Source of the DNA: a bacterium
GTDB taxonomy: Bacteria > Bacillota > Clostridia > Oscillospirales > Acutalibacteraceae
Length of the DNA stretch: 26,669 bases
NCBI GenBank assembly: GCA_004560045.1
Contig: SFWF01000015.1
Coordinates: forward strand, 1 to 26,669
Direction of reading: 5' to 3'
The notes under the pieces were generated by a model. It had not been told where the DNA came from. It did not search any database and saw only the letters and a program-made list of their open reading frames with translations. Positions 21,478-26,669 of the stretch are shown in pieces. The position numbers were made by a program, and so were the translations under genes. Position 1 is the first letter of the stretch; each line of letters begins with the position of its first letter.

Positions 21478-23796
21478 GTGAAAAACAAACGACCGCTTTT
21501 TGAGATCCCCGAACAACTTAATAAAATCCTGACCGATAGCGGTATGCTCAGCGCTAAGCCTCTTGTTTTTGCCGAGGCCGATATGGACGTCTCCTGCGAG
21601 TTCCGTCCGCATTTTCTCCTCCTTACCGAAAAAACGCTTATTCACGGAAAAAGCAAAAATCTCGGTATGAGCGGCGGAAAAAAGCAAAAGCCCGACTACT
21701 CGGAGTTTACCCTTGAGGAGTATCCTATCGATAATCTTTCCGACCCTGCCATAGACGGCTTTGTCGTCGGCGGTGCCCTTCGACTTTCGGTAGACGGGGA
21801 GCAAAAGCCTGTTTGCGCCTTTACCAATACCTATAAAGGCCGAATAAACCGCCTAAAGGATATTCTCGTAACCCTCAAAAAAGGCGACGAGATAAAGGAA
21901 GACAGGCTTTATGAGGACGAAAGGGAGGAATTCTGCCCCAAGTGCGGTATGCGCTATCCCGACCGCGGACGCAAGGTCTGCCCCAAATGTATGGACAAGC
22001 GTAAAATATTCTTCCGTCTCGCCTCCTGCTTTAAGCCCTTTAAGTGGCATATCGCGGCAATAGCCGTCCTCTGTGTCCTTTCTGCTCTCGTAAATTCTGT
22101 GTGGCCTCTCCTTAACGGACGCCTGCTTTACGACGGAGTCCTTGCCGGAAATATCGACAACAGTATCTTTTCGGCTCTGCCATTTAAAGACGCCGCAATA
22201 TGGCTACTCGTTCTGGTCCTTTCCATGGTCGTCGTAAAGTTTTTACAGCAGCTTTTCGGAATTATTCAGGGCCGAATCGTTGCCCGAGTGGTACCCGACG
22301 TTGTTGCCGACCTTAAAAAGAAGGTTTTTTCAACAATTAAATACCTTTCGGTCTCCTTCTTTACGGGGAAGGAGACGGGCGGCCTTATGACCCGTATCAC
22401 GGGCGACGCCAACGAGGTCACCAATATCTTCATCGACGGTCTGCCCTATATTCTGCCAAATCTCTTTACGATAATCTTTTCCTGCACCGTAATGTTTTCG
22501 ACCAGCCCTCTGCTTGCCCTTGTGGCAATAGCGACCCTGCCTCCTGCGGTTATCATAAGTATAAAGCTCGAGCCTATTCTATGGCATTTTAACAGTCGCC
22601 GCTTTCAGACTCAGCGCGATTTCAGAGCTAAGCTTAACGATAATCTTACGGGAGCCCGTGTGGTAAGAGCCTTCGGTAGAGAAGAGAGCGAGCGTACCCG
22701 TCTTGCAGGCTCAAACCGAAACGTTGCCGCCGCACAGATGGATGCCGCAAACTTCGATATCAAATATACCGCCCTTTACCATATTGCACAGTCGCTTTCC
22801 TCGGTGCTTACCTTTACTATCGGTGCCTGCTTCGTGCTTGCGGTATTCAGACCCCAAATGACCTACGGAACCCTTATGACCTTTACGGGCTACGTGTCGC
22901 TTCTTGCAGGCCCCGCAAACTTCTTTTCCTATATATTCCGCTGGTGGTCGGGCTCTATGAACTCGGCACAGCGTATATTCGAAATACTCGACGCTACCCC
23001 CGACGTCGCCGAGCGTCCCGACGCGAGACCGGTTACCGATTTAAGGGGCGAAATTACCCTTAAAAACGTAACCTTCGGCTACGACGAGAGCAGGGAAGTG
23101 CTAAAGGATGTTTCCCTCCACGTTGAGGCAGGCAAAATGCTTGGAATAGTCGGAAAATCGGGCGCAGGAAAAACTACACTCGCTAACCTTATAGCCCGTC
23201 TCTACGACGTAAATTCGGGAGAGATACTTTTAGACGGAAACGACGTCCGCGATATGCGGTTTGAGGATATCCGTAAAAATATAGCCCTCGTTAGTCAGGA
23301 AACCTATATATTTAAAGGAACTATCTTTGAAAATATCGCCTACGCCGACCCCACCGCCGACCGAAAAAAGGTAATATCCGCCGCCATAGCCGCCTCGGCT
23401 CACGACTTTATATGTAAGCTCCCCGACGGCTACGATACCGAGGTCGGAAGCGGAGGAAGAGACCTTTCGGGAGGCGAGCGTCAGCGAATTTCCATCGCCC
23501 GTGCCATCCTTGCCGACCCCTGTATTCTTATCCTCGACGAGGCTACCGCCGCCGTCGATACCGAAACCGAGAAGAATATTCAGGCCTCACTTAAGGAGCT
23601 TGTAAAGGGAAGAACGACCCTTTCTATAGCCCATAGGCTTTCGACCCTAAGGGACGCTGACGAGCTTATCGTGATCGATCAGGGTAAGATAACCGAGCAG
23701 GGAACCCACGCCGAGCTCATCACCAAGAAGGGCGAATACTTTAAGCTTTATCAGATTCAGAGCAAGGCTCTCGCAATGCGAGGAATTGGAGAATAG
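21478..23796 (+). CDS. ABC exporter half-transporter with PH-like and zinc-ribbon N-terminus
   Basis: A 772-residue fusion of exporter membrane and ATPase domains. Residues 1-150 form a beta-rich region that resembles a PH/GRAM-like domain. A zinc ribbon follows with Cys153, Cys156, Cys168 and Cys171. Six membrane helices lie at about 190-480. The nucleotide-binding domain has Walker A GKSGAGKT at 559-566, signature LSGGE at 663-667, Walker B with Asp687 and Glu688, and switch His719, all catalytic. The start is GTG at 21478 behind AAAAAGGAG. It most likely pairs with the exporter at 24350 as a heterodimer. Substrate unknown. NCBI has named some relatives 'cyanophycin metabolism-associated ABC transporter'; no cyanophycin enzyme is visible here. 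Confidence 0.9.
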   Translation: MKNKRPLFEIPEQLNKILTDSGMLSAKPLVFAEADMDVSCEFRPHFLLLTEKTLIHGKSKNLGMSGGKKQKPDYSEFTLEEYPIDNLSDPAIDGFVVGGALRLSVDGEQKPVCAFTNTYKGRINRLKDILVTLKKGDEIKEDRLYEDEREEFCPKCGMRYPDRGRKVCPKCMDKRKIFFRLASCFKPFKWHIAAIAVLCVLSALVNSVWPLLNGRLLYDGVLAGNIDNSIFSALPFKDAAIWLLVLVLSMVVVKFLQQLFGIIQGRIVARVVPDVVADLKKKVFSTIKYLSVSFFTGKETGGLMTRITGDANEVTNIFIDGLPYILPNLFTIIFSCTVMFSTSPLLALVAIATLPPAVIISIKLEPILWHFNSRRFQTQRDFRAKLNDNLTGARVVRAFGREESERTRLAGSNRNVAAAQMDAANFDIKYTALYHIAQSLSSVLTFTIGACFVLAVFRPQMTYGTLMTFTGYVSLLAGPANFFSYIFRWWSGSMNSAQRIFEILDATPDVAERPDARPVTDLRGEITLKNVTFGYDESREVLKDVSLHVEAGKMLGIVGKSGAGKTTLANLIARLYDVNSGEILLDGNDVRDMRFEDIRKNIALVSQETYIFKGTIFENIAYADPTADRKKVISAAIAASAHDFICKLPDGYDTEVGSGGRDLSGGERQRISIARAILADPCILILDEATAAVDTETEKNIQASLKELVKGRTTLSIAHRLSTLRDADELIVIDQGKITEQGTHAELITKKGEYFKLYQIQSKALAMRGIGE

Positions 23797-23797
23797 T

Positions 23798-24340
23798 ATG
23801 AAAGAAAAAGATATATTTTTAGAAGAAAAGCAGGAGGTAGAGGAGCTTCTTAAAACAAAGCTTCTTTCCCCCGATATTGCGAAATTTTCTGCGACCCCCG
23901 GCGGCTTTATAACCCTTACCTTAAGCGGTGAGGAGCAGGGAATGGTAAATATTATCCGAGCCTTTCCCTTTACCGCCGAAAACGAGTTTTTATCGGTCCG
24001 TACCGCCGACGATAAGCAGAAGGAGCTTGGTATGATCGAGGTGCTTTCGGTTTTCGACGAGGAAACCGTCCGTCTTATCTCGGATCAGCTTGCCATCCGC
24101 TACTTTATGCCTAAGGTAGAGCGTATCTGCTCGGTCAAGGAGGAGTACGGTCATACCTATTGGCATGTTATAACCGATAAGGGCGAATGTAAATTCACAA
24201 GTCCTTCGGGCTCGGCAGGTGCCGTGGTAAAAAAGGGAGACCGCGTAATAATCCGCGATTCCGATCAGAACCGCTACGAGATCGAAGACGTAAAAAAACT
24301 GACCGTCAAGGAACTTAAAAAGCTTGACCTTTATCTGTAG
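23798..24340 (+). CDS. DUF1854 protein
   Basis: A 180-residue soluble protein of the DUF1854 family (PF08909), found in other bacteria beside ABC exporters. Typical parts are ELGMIEVLSVFDEETVRLI, the following LAIRYFMPKVERI and YWHVITDKGECKF. The frame opens at a TTG at 23786 inside the previous gene, but the ATG at 23798 has GGAG six bases upstream and lies one base after the preceding stop, so I choose it. It sits exactly between the two ABC half-transporters and is probably translationally coupled to both. No enzymatic motif is evident; it may be a regulatory or cargo-handling partner of the transporter, which is inference. Confidence 0.85.
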   Translation: MKEKDIFLEEKQEVEELLKTKLLSPDIAKFSATPGGFITLTLSGEEQGMVNIIRAFPFTAENEFLSVRTADDKQKELGMIEVLSVFDEETVRLISDQLAIRYFMPKVERICSVKEEYGHTYWHVITDKGECKFTSPSGSAGAVVKKGDRVIIRDSDQNRYEIEDVKKLTVKELKKLDLYL

Positions 24341-24349
24341 GAGTAATAA

Positions 24350-26536
24350 ATGGATCTTAATACAGCTTTACCTGCCGCTTTGGCCGAAAAGCTAAAAAAG
24401 CATACCGAGCTTCAGCCCATCTACTGTATGCGTACCGATATCGGAAACGACGGTATGTTTACAAAAGACTGCTGGCTCGGTGCAACCGAAAAGGAAATAT
24501 TCATATTCGAAGGCGAAGCCGAGAAGATAGTTCCCGTTTCGTCCTGCTCCGATGCGGCCTGCCGAAGCCTTGTAAACGGAGGTCTCCTTACCCTTACCAT
24601 AAACGGCGAGGAAGAGATCCTTGCCCGTTCAAGTAAGCTTCATATCTCCAAGCTTGCCTGTATAGCAAAGGGTATCAAATGGCTGTGTGAGGGTAAGACC
24701 GATAAAAGGGTAGTAAACCGCGAAAAGGAAAAATACTGCCCAAAGTGCGGCCGCGTCCTTCCGGGAACCGCTCACTGCCCCAAATGCGACAAGGAGCATA
24801 GAAACCTTAGCCGTCTGCTCAGCATCTGCAGTCCTCATAAGGCTATGCTTACCGTCATAGTCCTGCTGATGCTGCTCGGCAGCGCTATCGATCTGTCGGT
24901 GCAGTTCGTCCTTCGAAACTTTGTCGACGGCTACCTTGTACCGGGAAAGGGAAATGCTTTAAATATCCTTAGCTTTTTCTCGGTTTATTTAGGTATCACC
25001 GTAATTTCGGCCGTAGGCTATCTTTTCAGAACCTACCTCTGTAATAAGCTGGGCGTAAACGTTACCTATAAGCTTCGCGAAAGGCTGGACGATCATATTC
25101 AGTCCCTCTCCCTTTCCTTTTTAAATAAGCGAAACCCCGGTGCGGTTATCGAGCGTGTCTCCAACGACACCAACCATATAAGAGACTTTATCTGCGACTG
25201 CTTCTGCAATATGTTCGGAATGCTCGTAACCCTCGTGTCCCTCGTTATACTTATGCTCGTCCTTAACTGGAAACTGGCCCTGGCCGCCTTCGCCTTTGCC
25301 CCCGTGACCATATTCTGCGCCCGTACCTTCTGGCCCAAGATCAGAAGAATTTATCATTATCAGTCGCGCCGTTCCGACCGTATTCAGAATAAGCTTCAGG
25401 ACGTTCTTTCGGGAATACGAATAGTAAAGACCTACGGTAAGGAAAAGGAGGAGGTTGAGGAATTCTGTAAGCTGAACGATAAGCTTGCCGAGGTTCAGAG
25501 AAGCAACGAAAAGTTCTTCGCGACCTTTTTCCCGCTGCTGTCATTAGGCCTCGCCTTCGGTACCTACCTGATAACCTATCTTGGCGGTATGGGAGTGTTG
25601 GAGGGCGAAATGACACAGGGCGAGCTAATGCAGTTTATTTCCTACGCGGGAATGCTGCTGGGCCCTCTTTCCTGGATGTCATTTTTACCGAGACGAATTA
25701 TAAATATGACCACGAGTCTCGAGCGTATCTACGATATCCTCGACGAAAAGCCCGAGATATCCAACTGCGAAAAGCCCAAAAAGCATAAGGTAAGCGGCGA
25801 TATAACCCTTGATAATATCACCTTCGGCTATAATTCCTACGAGCCGGTCCTCGAAAACCTTAACTTAGAGGTTAAAAGGGGAGAGATGATAGGTCTCGTC
25901 GGCTCCTCGGGCTGCGGAAAGTCCACCCTTATAAATCTTATTATGCGTCTTTACGATGTGGACGAGGGAAGAATACTTGTCGACGGACTCGATATAAAAG
26001 AGCTCGATATCGCTACCTACCATAGTCAGATAGGGGTCGTTTTGCAGGAGACCTTCCTCTTCGCGGGAACGGTTCTTGATAATATCCGTTTTGCTAAACC
26101 CGACGCGACCTATGCCGAGATAATAAGCGCCGCAAGGCACGCAAACGCTCACGAATTTATTTGTAAGCTCCCCGACGGCTACGATACATATATAGGGGAG
26201 AGGGGACATATGCTTTCGGGCGGTGAAAAGCAGAGAATTGCCATCGCCCGCGCGATACTGACAAACCCCCGTATACTTATCCTCGACGAGGCGACCTCGG
26301 CCCTTGATACCGAAAGCGAGTATCAGATACAGGAGGCCTTCGAGCGGCTCCGTAAGGATAGGACTACATTTGCCATAGCACACCGTCTTTCTACCCTTAA
26401 AAACGCCGACCGTATCGCCGTCATCGATAAGCACGGCATAGCCGAGCTCGGCACCCATAACGAGCTTTTAAGGCTAAAAGGAATCTACTACGGCCTCGTC
26501 ATGGCCCAGCTCGAAATGAATAAGACCAAGGAATAA
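24350..26536 (+). CDS. ABC exporter half-transporter with PH-like and zinc-ribbon N-terminus (partner)
   Basis: A 728-residue protein with the same layout as the gene at 21478. A PH/GRAM-like beta-rich region covers about 1-120 (WLGATEKEIFIF, GGLLTLTING). A zinc ribbon uses Cys130, Cys133, Cys143 and Cys146. Six membrane helices lie at about 165-440. The ATPase has Walker A GSSGCGKS at 518-525, LSGGE at 622-626, Asp646 and Glu647 in Walker B, and switch His678. Both partners keep the catalytic glutamate, so neither site is degenerate as in many heterodimeric exporters. TAGGAG precedes the ATG, nine bases after the DUF1854 stop. A terminator follows. Confidence 0.9.
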   Translation: MDLNTALPAALAEKLKKHTELQPIYCMRTDIGNDGMFTKDCWLGATEKEIFIFEGEAEKIVPVSSCSDAACRSLVNGGLLTLTINGEEEILARSSKLHISKLACIAKGIKWLCEGKTDKRVVNREKEKYCPKCGRVLPGTAHCPKCDKEHRNLSRLLSICSPHKAMLTVIVLLMLLGSAIDLSVQFVLRNFVDGYLVPGKGNALNILSFFSVYLGITVISAVGYLFRTYLCNKLGVNVTYKLRERLDDHIQSLSLSFLNKRNPGAVIERVSNDTNHIRDFICDCFCNMFGMLVTLVSLVILMLVLNWKLALAAFAFAPVTIFCARTFWPKIRRIYHYQSRRSDRIQNKLQDVLSGIRIVKTYGKEKEEVEEFCKLNDKLAEVQRSNEKFFATFFPLLSLGLAFGTYLITYLGGMGVLEGEMTQGELMQFISYAGMLLGPLSWMSFLPRRIINMTTSLERIYDILDEKPEISNCEKPKKHKVSGDITLDNITFGYNSYEPVLENLNLEVKRGEMIGLVGSSGCGKSTLINLIMRLYDVDEGRILVDGLDIKELDIATYHSQIGVVLQETFLFAGTVLDNIRFAKPDATYAEIISAARHANAHEFICKLPDGYDTYIGERGHMLSGGEKQRIAIARAILTNPRILILDEATSALDTESEYQIQEAFERLRKDRTTFAIAHRLSTLKNADRIAVIDKHGIAELGTHNELLRLKGIYYGLVMAQLEMNKTKE

Positions 26537-26539
26537 ACA

Positions 26540-26573
26540 AAACCGCAGATCACGATCTTCGGTTTATTCTTTT
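26540..26573 (+). terminator. Terminator of the ABC exporter unit
   Basis: AAACCG/CGGTTT (26540-26545 and 26560-26565) with an inner AGAT/ATCT pair and a four-base loop is followed by ATTCTTTT. It lies just after the exporter stop codon. Confidence 0.75.
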
Positions 26574-26669
26574 AGGGAAGCTATAGCCGAGTAAGAAAAA
26601 CAACCCCTTTATGGTTACATAAGATTATTATAGTTAGGTTATACCGTATTAAAAACACAACTAAAAGGA
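26574..26669. other. Intergenic tail, nothing resolved
   Basis: AT-rich sequence with no open frame. It ends in AAAAGGA, which could be the ribosome binding site of a plus-strand gene beginning just outside the window. No convincing -35/-10 pair was found. Confidence 0.3.

Noticed and set aside
1..26669. CRISPR array, tRNA, rRNA, insertion sequence, toxin-antitoxin or phage defence genes
   Set aside because: No regularly spaced repeats, cloverleaf-like structures, transposase or nuclease motifs were seen in either strand.

Overview
This window looks like a chromosomal segment of a low-to-mid GC Firmicute of class Clostridia, probably an anaerobic, carbohydrate-using gut-type organism. The reasons are the lonA-engB (ysxC) pairing, strong AGGAGG-type ribosome binding sites with some TTG and GTG starts, a PFL-like glycyl radical enzyme, several AraC/cupin sugar-type regulators, a MecA-like adaptor and a Cys-rich protein of a clostridial type. 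I cannot name a genus. There is no rRNA, tRNA, CRISPR array, phage gene or transposase.

Layout. (1) 1-8553 is an accessory catabolic region built from small 'AraC regulator plus divergent enzyme' modules. A truncated AraC-type gene (minus strand) faces a glycyl radical enzyme (GRE), followed by an EamA/DMT transporter and an SGNH hydrolase. A FAD-dependent oxidoreductase (minus) faces an AraC gene (plus). Another AraC gene (minus) faces a GH39-like glycosidase (plus). Behind the glycosidase lies a short decayed remnant of a second GRE C-terminus. The intergenic regions hold clear sigma-A-like promoters and operator-like repeats. (2) 8618-14638 is a tight housekeeping operon: lon protease, engB, lysA, a DUF2156 protein and a GNAT acetyltransferase. 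(3) 14669-16155 holds an inverted-repeat intergenic element and a pair of TrkA-type (RCK) potassium-uptake regulatory subunits. (4) 16179-19148 holds rpe, a convergent MecA-like adaptor, a 38-residue membrane peptide and a phosphohexomutase. (5) 19147-26573 holds a 20-cysteine protein facing a fourth AraC gene. The AraC gene leads into a unit with an unknown 103-residue protein, two ABC exporter half-transporters and a DUF1854 protein.

How they work together. The first region most likely takes up or deacylates, cleaves and ferments plant or host glycan derivatives; no substrate can be read from the sequence. The last region is the best candidate for a poorly described system. Both ABC half-transporters carry a PH-like N-terminal domain and a four-cysteine zinc ribbon ahead of the membrane domain, and they sandwich a DUF1854 protein, with a local AraC regulator and a small unknown protein upstream.

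All start sites, promoters and hairpins were read by eye. Family assignments rest on motif recognition, not on a database search.
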